From JAHJDS01 sp964569795 (GTDB lineage: Bacteria; Desulfobacterota; Desulfarculia; Desulfarculales; JAHJDS01): DNA of 64,000 nucleotides. The position numbers were made by a program, and so were the translations under genes. The stretch spans positions 62,001 to 126,000 of the forward strand of contig CAZMVB010000009.1 in the NCBI GenBank assembly GCA_964569795.1, read 5' to 3'. Below, in pieces: positions 8,561-17,393 of this stretch (position 1 is its first letter; each line of letters begins with the position of its first letter). A model generated the notes under the pieces. It saw only the letters and a program-made list of their open reading frames with translations. It was not told the origin of the DNA and made no database searches.

Positions 8561-9232
8561 GTGGACTACAACATCTGGGAGCATTCGGCCGTGGTCCGGG
8601 ACCTGTACGCCCAGCGGGCCCAGGGCCGGGCCCCGGAAATGGACGCCCACGCCCAGGCCGTCGAGATTTTGGCCCCGAATTTGCTCTCCACTGAGGGCAA
8701 TATGACCGTCCTCGACGCCGGGTGCGGCTCCGGGTACCTGTTTCACTCCTTTCGGGCCAGAAACCTGGCCGTCGAGTACCACGGTCTGGACTGTTCGCCC
8801 GGCCTGATCGCCCTGGGACGGCGATTTTTGCCGGATTTCGGCCTGCCCCCCGAGCGGCTGGAGGAGGGCCTGATCGAGAACATCCGGGAGCGCTTTGACG
8901 TGGTCGTCTGCCTCAACACCCTGTCCTGGCTGCCCGACTGGCGCCTGCCCCTGGACCGGCTGTGCGCCGCGGCCCGGCGGCTGTTGCTCGTCCGGACCAA
9001 CCTGGGACCGGCCCGGAAAGCCAGGTGGGAGATCGACGGGTACCTGGAGGACGGCTACAACCACCTGCGGGCCTACTGGAACCTCTATCCCGAGGCCGAG
9101 GTGGGCGACTTCATTGCCGCCGAGGGCTTCGAGGTCGAACTCATCCCGGACCGCCGGACCGGCTCGCTCATGGAGACGGTGGTCGGCAAGCCCTACTGGT
9201 GGAAGTTCATCCTGGCCCGGAGGAAGGCGTGA
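8561..9232 (+). CDS. class I SAM-dependent methyltransferase, family A of locus
   Basis: 223 residues, GTG start at 8561 with GGAGG five bases upstream. Motif I 'DAGCGSG' is at residues 52-58. It is a paralogue of the products at 5352 and 19498: shared 'YNIWEH' leader, 'YAQRAQGRAPEM' segment and C-terminal 'DGYLEDGYNHLRAYWNLYP' region. Its position between the two asparagine-synthetase homologues suggests it modifies the same intermediate. Acceptor unknown. Confidence 0.8.
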   Translation: MDYNIWEHSAVVRDLYAQRAQGRAPEMDAHAQAVEILAPNLLSTEGNMTVLDAGCGSGYLFHSFRARNLAVEYHGLDCSPGLIALGRRFLPDFGLPPERLEEGLIENIRERFDVVVCLNTLSWLPDWRLPLDRLCAAARRLLLVRTNLGPARKARWEIDGYLEDGYNHLRAYWNLYPEAEVGDFIAAEGFEVELIPDRRTGSLMETVVGKPYWWKFILARRKA

Positions 9233-10212
9233 CCCGGCGGCCCCTGGGACAGACCGGCCTGAAGATCTCGCCGCTGGCCCTGGGGGCCAACGTCTTCCCG
9301 GCGGGCGGGGGCGGGTGGTACGAGTCCTATTACGGCCGCAAGGTCAGGGAGGACGTGGCCGACGCCGAGCGCCGCCGCCTGATCGAGGTCGCCCTGGACC
9401 TGGGCGTCAATCTGGTCTTGACCGAGACCCCGCCCGACGTGGCCCAGCTGGGCCGCCTCATCCGGCAGAACGGCTCAGGCCTGCGGGACCGGGTGAACCT
9501 GCTCGGCCTGCTCCTTGACTGGCGACCCGAGACCGCGGCCGCGGCCGACGGGGCCGCCTTCCGGGCCGAGTTAGACCAATTGCTCGAAGTATTGGGCACG
9601 GACCGCCTGGAGATTCTGAACATCAGGTTGGGCGCAGCGGGGCTGCTCACGGCTGACTTCATTCAAATGGTTGAACATTTGGCCAATGACCTGAAATTGA
9701 AAGATAAAATCTCCGCCCTGTCCTTTTACAGCCATGACCGAGGCGACGAGGTCATGCTGGCCGGGGTAAAAAGCGGCCCGTTCGACGTGGCCTACTGGAA
9801 CTTCGGGTTCCTCAATCCCCTGGCCGCTTGGCGGGTCCTGCCGGCCGCGGTCGCCCGCGGGATGGGGTTCGTCGCCTTTGTCCCCTTTCAGAAGGGCTGG
9901 CTGTTCGAGTGCGCCCGGGAGGCGGGCCTGGGCGACCGTCTGGACCAGGTGGCCGGGGCCGGCCTGCGCTGGGTCCTGGCCCACCCCGGGGTCAGTTCGG
10001 TCGCCGTGGGCGTGGCCGATGTCGCCCAACTGGAGGACAATGCCCGGGCCGTGAGCGAAAATTTCAGCAGGGACGATGAGGACCTGTTGAAGCGGCTGAC
10101 CCGGACCGAGGCCTATGAGAAATTTTTGAATATTGTCAAACACGACAATCCGGCCCTGTACTTTGACTGGCGCGAGCGGGACAGTGTCCTGCCCGCCGCA
10201 GGAGCGGTCTGA
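9229..10212 (+). CDS. aldo/keto reductase-family protein with degenerate active site
   Basis: 327 residues from GTG 9229, which overlaps the previous stop. The overall aldo/keto reductase pattern is recognisable: 'RRPLGQTGLKISPLALGANVF' start region, 'ALDLGVNLVLTETPP' where the D-x-A-x-x-Y-G motif normally sits, and a C-terminal 'VLAHPGVSSVAVGVADVAQL' region typical of the NADPH-binding end. I cannot find the catalytic Tyr, Lys and His in their usual contexts: 'TETPPDVAQLG' has no Tyr, and the segment where 'xLHxPD' is expected reads 'LNIRLGAA'. It may be a non-redox or altered-chemistry member. The next gene overlaps its stop by one base. Confidence 0.72.
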   Translation: MTRRPLGQTGLKISPLALGANVFPAGGGGWYESYYGRKVREDVADAERRRLIEVALDLGVNLVLTETPPDVAQLGRLIRQNGSGLRDRVNLLGLLLDWRPETAAAADGAAFRAELDQLLEVLGTDRLEILNIRLGAAGLLTADFIQMVEHLANDLKLKDKISALSFYSHDRGDEVMLAGVKSGPFDVAYWNFGFLNPLAAWRVLPAAVARGMGFVAFVPFQKGWLFECAREAGLGDRLDQVAGAGLRWVLAHPGVSSVAVGVADVAQLEDNARAVSENFSRDDEDLLKRLTRTEAYEKFLNIVKHDNPALYFDWRERDSVLPAAGAV

Positions 10213-12125
10213 TGTGCGGGCTGTGCGGGGTTTATGACCTGGCGGGCCGGCCCGTGCCCCCCGAGGTCCTGGGCCGGATGAACGACGCCCTGGCCCATCG
10301 CGGCCCGGACGACGCTGGAGAAATCTTCGTTCACAGCCGCACGGGCGAGTTGACCGATGCCTCCAAGGGCCAAGTCGGGGGTGAGGGATACGACCTTGGA
10401 TTGGCCAACCGCCGCCTGGCCATCCTGGACCTGTCCCCGGCCGGGCACCAGCCCATGGTCCGGGGCGACCTGGTCCTGGTCTATAACGGCGAGGTCTATA
10501 ACTTTGTCGAACTGGCCCGGGAGCTGCGGGGCCTGGGGCATACCTTTAAGGGCGGCTCGGACACCGAGGTCATCCTGGCCGCCTATGACCAGTGGGGCCT
10601 GGCCTGTCTTGAAAAATTCAACGGCATGTTCGCCCTGGCCCTGTGGGACGGCCGGGCCAAAAAACTGGTCCTGGCCCGGGACCGGTTCGGGATCAAGCCG
10701 CTTTATTTTTATTTGCGGGACGACCTGCTGGTCTTCGGCTCCGAGATAAAGGCCATCCTGGCCCACCCGGCGGTCGCGGCCGAGCCGGACAGGTTCGCCG
10801 TGTTCAACTACCTGGCCCGCAATTACCGGTTCGTGGACGGCCGGCCGACCAGTTTCTTTGACGGGGTGCGCCAGGTCGAGCCCGGGACTTTTGTAATGGC
10901 CGACGCCTCCGGCCTGACCGAGCGGCGGTGGTACGCCCTGGACCCGGCCCGGCCGGCCTCGGCCGCCACCGAAGACGAGGCCGTGGAGCAGTACCGCCAC
11001 CTGCTGACCGACGCCGTTAAGATCCGGCTGAGAAGCGACGTACCGGTGGCCTTCACCCTGTCGGGGGGTATGGACTCCTCGGCGGTGACCGCCATCTCGG
11101 CCCGGGAACTGGGGCCCGGCCTGCCGGTCTTCTCGGCCTGCTACGACGTCGAGCCCTTTGACGAACAGGCCTGGATCGCCCCGACCGTGGCCGCGACGGA
11201 TGCGCAGTGGACGAAAATCTTTCCCGGGCCGGACGACCTGATCGACACCACCCGATTGATGATCGCCGCCTTTGACGAGCCGGTATGCACCGTCACCTTT
11301 TACGCCCACTGGCAGGTCATGGCCCAGGTCCACGCCCAGGGCCTCAAGGTCATCCTCAACGGCCACGGCGCGGACGAGCTGACCGCCGGCTATTACGACC
11401 ACTACCTGCATCACCTGGCCGACCTGCATCTCCTGGGCCGGCGGGCCGAGTTCGAGGCCGAGCGCCAAAGACTGATCGAGCTTCACGGCGATCATCGGGC
11501 CGGACTGCTGGCCGACTACCTGGGCCTGGTCGAGCGCCGGGTCCCGTACATGACCGATTACCTGTCGGCCTTTGCCCCGTATGAAAACTGCCTGGAGCCC
11601 GATTTCCGGGCGGCTTACGGCCACCCCAAGCGGGACTCGTCGCCCTATCCCTCGATCCTCACTAACCGCCTCTTTAACGAACTGAGCTTTGAAACCGTGC
11701 CGGCCATGCTCAAGGCCGAGGACCGGGTGACCATGGCCTTTTCCATCGAGAGCCGGCTGCCCTTCCTGGACTATCGCCTGGTCGAGTTCTGCTTTGCGCT
11801 GCCCAACCGGTTCAAGATCAAGGGGGGGCTGGGCAAGTTTGTTCAGCGCCGGGCTTTGCGGGGCATCCTGCCCGAGGCGGTGACCGGCCGGATCGACAAG
11901 GTCGGTTTCAACGCCCCGTCCGAGATATGGTTTCGGGGAATTCTCAAAGAACGCCTCCAGGAGTTTTTTTCAGGGACGAAACTCTTTGACCGGGGCCTGA
12001 TCCAGCGTCCCGTTTTTGAAAAAATCCTGAACGAGCACCTGTCCGGTCAGGCCAACCACTACATGTTCCTGTGGCAGTGCCTGAACCTGGAGCTCTGGTT
12101 CAGGCAATATTTTGACCGAGGCTAA
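10212..12125 (+). CDS. asnB: asparagine synthetase (glutamine-hydrolysing)-like amidotransferase
   Basis: 637 residues. The N-terminus M-C-G-L-C-G keeps the catalytic Cys2, and 'ALAHRGPDDAG' and 'YNGEVYNF' are the standard glutaminase-domain signatures. The PP-loop 'SGGMDS' at residues 284-289 marks the ATP-dependent synthetase domain. AsnB makes asparagine from aspartate; homologues in surface-sugar loci (WbpS type) amidate uronic acids, which this operon context favours. It shares extended similarity with the Cys2-to-Ser paralogue at 6694. ATG 10212 overlaps the preceding TGA by one base. Confidence 0.88.
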   Translation: MCGLCGVYDLAGRPVPPEVLGRMNDALAHRGPDDAGEIFVHSRTGELTDASKGQVGGEGYDLGLANRRLAILDLSPAGHQPMVRGDLVLVYNGEVYNFVELARELRGLGHTFKGGSDTEVILAAYDQWGLACLEKFNGMFALALWDGRAKKLVLARDRFGIKPLYFYLRDDLLVFGSEIKAILAHPAVAAEPDRFAVFNYLARNYRFVDGRPTSFFDGVRQVEPGTFVMADASGLTERRWYALDPARPASAATEDEAVEQYRHLLTDAVKIRLRSDVPVAFTLSGGMDSSAVTAISARELGPGLPVFSACYDVEPFDEQAWIAPTVAATDAQWTKIFPGPDDLIDTTRLMIAAFDEPVCTVTFYAHWQVMAQVHAQGLKVILNGHGADELTAGYYDHYLHHLADLHLLGRRAEFEAERQRLIELHGDHRAGLLADYLGLVERRVPYMTDYLSAFAPYENCLEPDFRAAYGHPKRDSSPYPSILTNRLFNELSFETVPAMLKAEDRVTMAFSIESRLPFLDYRLVEFCFALPNRFKIKGGLGKFVQRRALRGILPEAVTGRIDKVGFNAPSEIWFRGILKERLQEFFSGTKLFDRGLIQRPVFEKILNEHLSGQANHYMFLWQCLNLELWFRQYFDRG

Positions 12126-12127
12126 CC

Positions 12128-13105
12128 ATGCTTTACTACAAACACGGACCCGCATCCGACCCCTTCGCCTTTATCTACACCGATCCGGGCTGGCTGCGCG
12201 ACTATGACCCGCCCCGGGATTTTCCGTTCTGGGTCAATACCGAACCGACCAACATCTGCAACCTGGATTGCATCTTCTGCTCGCGCCAGATGTTCACGGG
12301 CAAGCCGGGTCGCATGGATTTTTCGGTCATGGAAAAGATCACCGACGAGGTGGCGGCCCACGGCGGCTCGATCCGGATGGCCGGCTGGGGCGAACCCCTG
12401 CTGCACCCGGAGATCATGGACCACGTGGCCTACATCAAATCGCGGGGAGTGCCGCTCAAGATCTACACCAACGGCCTGCTCCTGACCGAGGACCAGATGC
12501 GGGCCTTTGTGGCCGCCGGCCTGGACGAACTCCAGTTCTCCATGCAGGGCCTGAGCGCCGAGCAGTATCACTTCAACCGCCGGAAGGGCGACTACGCCAA
12601 GCTGCGGGAAAAGATCACCCTGGCCCACGACCTTCGCGGCGCGTCAACACGCCCCTTTTTGTCCGTCCTGACCTCGGCCCTGAAGTCCGAGTTCGAGGCG
12701 GCCCATCCCCAGGGCTTCATCGACGACTGGGCCCCGGTGGTGGACAAGGTGGCGGTCGATTTCACCAACCTCAACTTCGTGGGCCACATGGACCGGGTCA
12801 AGCCCCACCTGGACGATCACGCCATGGACCTGGTCCACCGTCCCTGCGTGGACATCTTTCTGGCCATCGAGGTCGCCAGCAACGGCGACATCTCCATGTG
12901 CGGCCAGGACGCGACCCATCACCCCGAGCACGTCCTGGGCAACGTCGCCCGGATGACCATCCATCAGGCCTGGCACTCGGACCGGATGAACCGGCACCGC
13001 GAGGACGTGGGCCGTCACACCCGGCACGACCGCAAGGCCGTCTGCCGCAACTGCTATCCCAACACCCTCAAGTACGAGGGCTTCAAGGCGGAGGCGGCGT
13101 CTTGA
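12128..13105 (+). CDS. radical SAM/SPASM-type enzyme
   Basis: 325 residues. The radical SAM motif C44-x3-C48-x2-C51 (CNLDCIFC) follows 'VNTEPTNI', and 'GWGEPLLHPEIMDHVAY' is the S-adenosylmethionine-contacting 'GGEP' strand. The C-terminus has 'CVDIFLAIEVASNGDISMCGQD' and 'CRNCYP', a reduced SPASM/twitch-like cluster site. It belongs to the same broad group as the five enzymes at 20426-25704 but is more distant from them. Reaction unknown. It sits two bases after asnB and overlaps the acetyltransferase gene. Confidence 0.85.
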   Translation: MLYYKHGPASDPFAFIYTDPGWLRDYDPPRDFPFWVNTEPTNICNLDCIFCSRQMFTGKPGRMDFSVMEKITDEVAAHGGSIRMAGWGEPLLHPEIMDHVAYIKSRGVPLKIYTNGLLLTEDQMRAFVAAGLDELQFSMQGLSAEQYHFNRRKGDYAKLREKITLAHDLRGASTRPFLSVLTSALKSEFEAAHPQGFIDDWAPVVDKVAVDFTNLNFVGHMDRVKPHLDDHAMDLVHRPCVDIFLAIEVASNGDISMCGQDATHHPEHVLGNVARMTIHQAWHSDRMNRHREDVGRHTRHDRKAVCRNCYPNTLKYEGFKAEAAS

Positions 13106-14049
13106 TCGAGTCCGTCCGGCCGCTGCTGGCCACCCAGCCCTTTCTTCACGGGCATCACCTGCCCGGGGCCCTGCCCGAGGCCCTGGTCCAGGCGGCCCTG
13201 ATCCGGCTGGCCTCCGAGGACGAGGACAACCTGGTCGTCCGGGCCGAAAAGGGCCGGCTGACCGGGCTGGCGGTCATGCGCCCGCTCCCCTGGGACACCG
13301 AGTTCTTCCAGATGGGATGCGCCCGGGTCGAGGCCTTTTACTTCGATCGGACCGACGAGGCGGCCCTGGATCAGTCCCGGGCCCTGGCCGCCGAGGTCGT
13401 GGACTGGTGCCGGCGGCGTGAGGTCCGCTTTGTCTCGGCCAAGATCGAGGCCGCCGACGCCCTGTCGGCCCTGGGCCTGGGCCGGGCCGGTTTTGACGTG
13501 GTCGATAACGAACTGACCCTTATCGCCGACCGGGCAACGGAACCGGCCTCCCCGGACCCGCCCCCCTTGCCCCCGGGGATCGAGCTCCTGGTCGGCGACG
13601 GCCTGACCGGCGTTTCACTCGAGGCCCTGGGCGGCCTGTACGACTACAGCCGCTTTCACGCCGACCCGCGCGTCGGTCCGGAGCGGGCCGACCGGTTGTG
13701 GGCCCTGGCCGTGGAAAACCAGGCCACCCGGGAGGGAAGGCCGGTGGTCCTGCTGGTCGAGGGAGACCGGGCGGTGGGGATCATCAGTTGCCGGCCCGAG
13801 GCGGACCTGGCGGCGGCCATCGGTGCGGCGGTGGGCGACTGGTTCATGGTCGGTGTGGCCCCGGGGTATCGCCGCCGGGGACTGGGCCGGGTCATGCTCG
13901 CGGCCGCGCTGGCCCACGGCCTGAAACGATACGACCTGATCCAGGTCTCGACCCAGGCCTACAGCCCGGGCGCGGTCCATTTCTTTCTCAGCGGCGGCTT
14001 CCGCCTCTGCCGGGCCGGCCTGAGCCTGCACTGCTTTGTGGAGGACTGA
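13102..14049 (+). CDS. GNAT N-acetyltransferase, WecD-like
   Basis: 315 residues from a TTG at 13102 that overlaps the radical SAM stop; a GGAGG-like stretch lies just upstream. The N-terminal 'LPWDTEFFQMGCARVE' matches the lead motif of WecD/RffC-type sugar N-acetyltransferases. The acetyl-CoA loop 'YRRRGLGR' is at about residues 256-263, followed by 'VSTQAYSPGAVHFFLSGGF', the usual end of the fold. WecD acetylates the 4-amino group of dTDP-4-amino-sugars, so with the aminotransferases this gene suggests N-acylation of an amino sugar. The start choice is uncertain. Confidence 0.8.
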   Translation: MIESVRPLLATQPFLHGHHLPGALPEALVQAALIRLASEDEDNLVVRAEKGRLTGLAVMRPLPWDTEFFQMGCARVEAFYFDRTDEAALDQSRALAAEVVDWCRRREVRFVSAKIEAADALSALGLGRAGFDVVDNELTLIADRATEPASPDPPPLPPGIELLVGDGLTGVSLEALGGLYDYSRFHADPRVGPERADRLWALAVENQATREGRPVVLLVEGDRAVGIISCRPEADLAAAIGAAVGDWFMVGVAPGYRRRGLGRVMLAAALAHGLKRYDLIQVSTQAYSPGAVHFFLSGGFRLCRAGLSLHCFVED

Positions 14050-14675
14050 TGCGCGTTCTGATCGTCGCCCCCCATCCCGACGACGAGGTCCTGGGCTGCG
14101 GCGGGACCATCGCCTGGCACATCGCCCGGGGCCACGAGGTGTTCGTCCACCTGGTGGGCAACCGGGTCATCAATCACACCCGGGACGAGGCCTACATCCA
14201 GGCGACGCTGGACCAGGCCCGCCGGGCGGCCGCGGTCCTGGGCGTGACTGACCTCTTCTTTTCCGATCTGCCAGACGAGCAGCTCGACCACAGGCTCATC
14301 GACCTGATCGTCCCCCTGGAAGAGGTGATCAACAAGGTCAGGCCGCACGTGGCCTACGTGCCCAACGAGACCGACATTGACCAGGACCACCGGGCCGTGG
14401 CCTGGGCGACCCGGGTCTCCTGCCGGGGCGTGGGCCGGGTCCTGGCCTACGAGGTCATGGGGCCGACCCGGGGGTTCGCGCCCACGACCTACGTGGATAT
14501 CACGCCGTATCTCGCGGCCAAGATCGAGGCCCTGCAGATCTACGAGGGCGAGGTGAGGCCCTTTCCCCATCCCCGCAGCCCCGAGGCGGTCACTGCCCTG
14601 GCCCGCACACGGGGGGTCGAGGCGGGCTTCGAGGCGGCCGAGGCCTTCCGGCTGATCAAGGAGGTGATCCCATGA
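14049..14675 (+). CDS. PIG-L-family zinc N-deacetylase (LmbE-like)
   Basis: 208 residues; ATG 14049 shares one base with the preceding stop. The zinc motif H9-P-D-D-E13 and the downstream 'DQDHRAVAWA' are the PIG-L/LmbE signatures (AHPDDE and HxxH-like). Such enzymes remove an acetyl group from N-acetylglucosamine-type sugars or related amides. In this locus it may free an amine for formylation, amidation or methylation by neighbouring enzymes. Its stop overlaps the NeuB-like gene. Confidence 0.88.
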   Translation: MRVLIVAPHPDDEVLGCGGTIAWHIARGHEVFVHLVGNRVINHTRDEAYIQATLDQARRAAAVLGVTDLFFSDLPDEQLDHRLIDLIVPLEEVINKVRPHVAYVPNETDIDQDHRAVAWATRVSCRGVGRVLAYEVMGPTRGFAPTTYVDITPYLAAKIEALQIYEGEVRPFPHPRSPEAVTALARTRGVEAGFEAAEAFRLIKEVIP

Positions 14676-15685
14676 CCTTCCGCCTCGGCGACCGGCCGAC
14701 CGGCGACGATCACCCGGTGTTCATCATCGCCGAGATCGGCGGCAACCACGGCGGCCGGGTCGAGCTGGCCCGGGAGATGATTGTGGCCGCGGCCCGGGCC
14801 GGGGCCGACGCGGTCAAGTTCCAGATATTTCTGACCGACCGGATGCTGGCCGCCCGGAGCCAGTATTACGATGAGTTCAAGGGCGAGGAGCTGTCGCCCG
14901 ATGACTTCCGCGGGCTCAAGGAATTCGCCGAGGCCCAGGGGATCGTCTTTTTCGCCACCCCGTTCGACCTTGACTCGGCCGACGTTTTAGGCGAGCTCGA
15001 GGTGCCCCTGTTCAAGCTGGCCTCGGGCGATATCACCAACCTGCCCCTGCTGGGCTACCTGGCCACTTTTCAGCGGCCGATCATCATCTCCACCGGCGCG
15101 GCCGACCTGGATGAGATCAAGGCCGCCCTGGACTTTGCCCGGGACGCCGGGGCGACCGAGCTGGCCCTGATGCAGTGCACCGCGGCCTATCCCTGCCCGG
15201 ACGACCAGATTAACCTCCGGGCCATTCCCGCCCTGCGCGAGAAATTCGGCCTGCCCGTCGGTTTCTCGGATCACAGCCTGGGGGTCGATCTGGCCCTGGC
15301 CGCTGTGGCCCTGGGGGCCGATTTTGTCGAGAAACACTTCACCATCGACCAGTCGCTGCCCGGCGGGGACAACGAGATGTCCATCCTGCCCGCTGACCTG
15401 GCCGCCCTGGTCGCGGGTGCCCGCCGGATCCAGGCCGGCCGGGGCGACGGCGACAAGCGGGTCATGCCCGTCGAGGCGCCGCTTCAGACGGCCATGCGGC
15501 GCTCGCTGGTGGCCGCGAAGGACGTCCCGGCCGGGACGGTCCTCGGGCCCGAGCACCTGGCCCTCAAGCGGCCCGGGGACGGCGTGGCGCCCGAGGTCTA
15601 TTTCGAGGTTATCGGCCGCCGGACCAAGGTTGAACTCCGGGCGGATGAACCCGTGTCCCGGGAAATGGTGGCCGAAGTTGATTGA
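14672..15685 (+). CDS. NeuB/PseI/SpsE-family nonulosonate synthase
   Basis: 337 residues, full length. The TIM-barrel opens with 'IIAEIGGNHGG', continues with 'DAVKFQ' and 'FFATPFD', and has 'GFSDHSLG' and 'FVEKHFTID', all NeuB hallmarks. A C-terminal SAF (antifreeze-like) domain runs from about residue 275 ('RRSLVAAKDVPAGTVLG'). These enzymes condense phosphoenolpyruvate with a 6-carbon amino sugar to give a 9-carbon nonulosonic acid. With the NeuA-like gene at 18404 it defines the locus as nonulosonate-type. Sialic, legionaminic, pseudaminic or other product cannot be decided here. Confidence 0.9.
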   Translation: MTFRLGDRPTGDDHPVFIIAEIGGNHGGRVELAREMIVAAARAGADAVKFQIFLTDRMLAARSQYYDEFKGEELSPDDFRGLKEFAEAQGIVFFATPFDLDSADVLGELEVPLFKLASGDITNLPLLGYLATFQRPIIISTGAADLDEIKAALDFARDAGATELALMQCTAAYPCPDDQINLRAIPALREKFGLPVGFSDHSLGVDLALAAVALGADFVEKHFTIDQSLPGGDNEMSILPADLAALVAGARRIQAGRGDGDKRVMPVEAPLQTAMRRSLVAAKDVPAGTVLGPEHLALKRPGDGVAPEVYFEVIGRRTKVELRADEPVSREMVAEVD

Positions 15686-16460
15686 GGTGGCCTTGCCCAT
15701 ATCGCACTTGATCGAGGCCGACCCCGGCCTGGCGGAGAATCTGTCGGCAACGGCCGACTGGGCCGAGTACAAGTTCCCGCGGCGGGTGGACCTGCCGCCC
15801 GGTCTGCGGCGGACGTTTCACTGGGGCAAGGGCTTGATCGAGGCCGATTTTCCGGAGGCGGTCGCCGGGCTCTTCGATTTTCTGGCCGAGCAGGAGGTCG
15901 AGTCGTTCTCCTTTGACCTGGGGCCGGCCGCCGAGCGATCCCAGTTTGTCCTGCCCCTGTCAGCGACGCTGACCGAGGACGAAATTTTCAAGCGGGCCGA
16001 TGAACGGTTGCGTTCCATTCGCCGCCGATTCAGCGGCCCAATTGCCGTGGAAAACTTTAACTACTATCCCACCGGCCTGTACGAGCACGTCTGCGAGCCC
16101 GGATTCATCGGCCGGTTCCTGGTCGAGTTCGACCTGGGGTTCGTGCTCGACCTGGCCCACGCCGCGGTCTCGGCGGCCAACCTGGGCCGGGACCTGACGG
16201 CCTATCTGAACGAAATGCCCCTGGACCGGGTGGTCGAGGTCCATTTGTCCCGGCCCTATTTTCACCCGCGGGTCGCGGTGGACGCCCACCTGAGGCCGGA
16301 GGCCGAGGATTTCGCCCTGCTGGACGCCGTGCTGGCCCGGCTACCCGGTGCGGACCGGCCGCGCCTGGTGGCCGTCGAGTATTTCGGCGAGGCCGAGGGC
16401 GTCAGGCGTGCCCACGAACAACTGATCGCCCGGCGAAACGGCCGGCCGGGGAGGGCCTGA
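15678..16460 (+). CDS. DUF692/MNIO-type multinuclear non-heme iron oxidase-like protein
   Basis: About 260 residues from a TTG at 15678 (GTG 15687 is the alternative). TIM-barrel protein with metal-ligand signatures of the DUF692/MNIO family in order: 'FHWG' near residue 47, V-E125-N, 'FVLD158LAH161AAVSAANLG' where the family has LLDxNNxxVSxxNHG, 'EVH189LS', and 'VD202AH204'. Family knowledge: MNIO enzymes (MbnB, TglH) use two or three irons to oxidise Cys or other residues of ribosomal peptides. No peptide substrate is apparent here; the neighbours are sugar genes. A divergent xylose-isomerase-like protein is the other possibility. Confidence 0.7.
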   Translation: MIEVALPISHLIEADPGLAENLSATADWAEYKFPRRVDLPPGLRRTFHWGKGLIEADFPEAVAGLFDFLAEQEVESFSFDLGPAAERSQFVLPLSATLTEDEIFKRADERLRSIRRRFSGPIAVENFNYYPTGLYEHVCEPGFIGRFLVEFDLGFVLDLAHAAVSAANLGRDLTAYLNEMPLDRVVEVHLSRPYFHPRVAVDAHLRPEAEDFALLDAVLARLPGADRPRLVAVEYFGEAEGVRRAHEQLIARRNGRPGRA

Positions 16461-17392
16461 TGTCCCGGGTGGTCCTGATCGGCATGGAGGAACTGGGCTT
16501 TCGGGCCCTGGAGACGCTGATCGACCTGGGGGTGGACCTGCCATTGATCGTGACCGTGCCCGACGATTGGCTCGCCAAGATCGTCGCCCCTCGGATGTTC
16601 GACGACCTGTGCGCCTTTCACGACCTGACGCTGATCAAGACCACGGACGTCAACACGCGGAAGATGGTCGCGCGCATTCGGGACGAAAAACCGGATTTCA
16701 TTTACGTGGTCGGCTGGTCGCGCCTGGTGTCAGACGAGGTGATTCGGGCCGGCCGCATCGGGGCGATCGGCTTTCACGGCACGCGCCTGCCGCGGCACAG
16801 GGGCCGGGCCCCGATCCCGTGGGCCATCCTGTTCGGGTTGACCCAGACGGCGATGACCATGTTCCACCTGACCCCGGGCACGGACAACGGCCGGATCATC
16901 GACCAGGAGCCGGTCCCCATCGGCCCGGACGACACCGCGACTGACGTTTACGCCGCCTCGTGCCGGGCGGTCGAGACCCTCATCCGGCGGGGCCATCCCC
17001 GGCTCGAGGCCAGCGACGCCCCGGTGCTGGCCCAGGACGAGCGCCTGGCCGACCACTGGGCCGGCCGCAAGCCCATTGACGGCCTGATCGACTGGCACAC
17101 CTCGGCGGCCCGCCTCTACGACTGGGTCCGGGCCCTGACCCGGCCCTTTCCCGGGGCGTTCACCTATCTTGAAGGAAAAAAGCTGTTCATCTGGGCGGCC
17201 CAGCCGGCCTCAGCCGACGGCAAGTTCGAGCCCGGCCTGATCGTGGGCTTGGAAAATGACGGCCTGGTCGTGGGCGCGGGTTGGGGGGCGATCCGGCTGA
17301 CCGAGATCCAGTTCGAGGGTGAGCCGGTCCTGGCCGGCCCGGCCCTGGCCGATCAGGCCCGGCGACTGATCGGCCAGACATTCGAGTTTTAA
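16460..17392 (+). CDS. formyltransferase-family protein (sugar N-formyltransferase-like)
   Basis: 310 residues. Formyl-transferase N-domain with 'LPRHRGRAPIPWAILFG' (the LLPxxRGxxPxxW motif) and 'GTDNGRIIDQ' providing the catalytic Asp; the C-terminal half resembles the FMT C-domain. Relatives (ArnA N-domain, VioF, WbtJ) transfer formyl from N10-formyl-tetrahydrofolate to an amino sugar. The usual N-x-H catalytic pair is here G104-F-H106, so His is kept and Asn is replaced. It fits after the deacetylase and synthase genes as the enzyme adding an N-formyl group, if active. Not a housekeeping Met-tRNA formyltransferase by context. Confidence 0.8.
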   Translation: MSRVVLIGMEELGFRALETLIDLGVDLPLIVTVPDDWLAKIVAPRMFDDLCAFHDLTLIKTTDVNTRKMVARIRDEKPDFIYVVGWSRLVSDEVIRAGRIGAIGFHGTRLPRHRGRAPIPWAILFGLTQTAMTMFHLTPGTDNGRIIDQEPVPIGPDDTATDVYAASCRAVETLIRRGHPRLEASDAPVLAQDERLADHWAGRKPIDGLIDWHTSAARLYDWVRALTRPFPGAFTYLEGKKLFIWAAQPASADGKFEPGLIVGLENDGLVVGAGWGAIRLTEIQFEGEPVLAGPALADQARRLIGQTFEF

Positions 17393-17393
17393 G

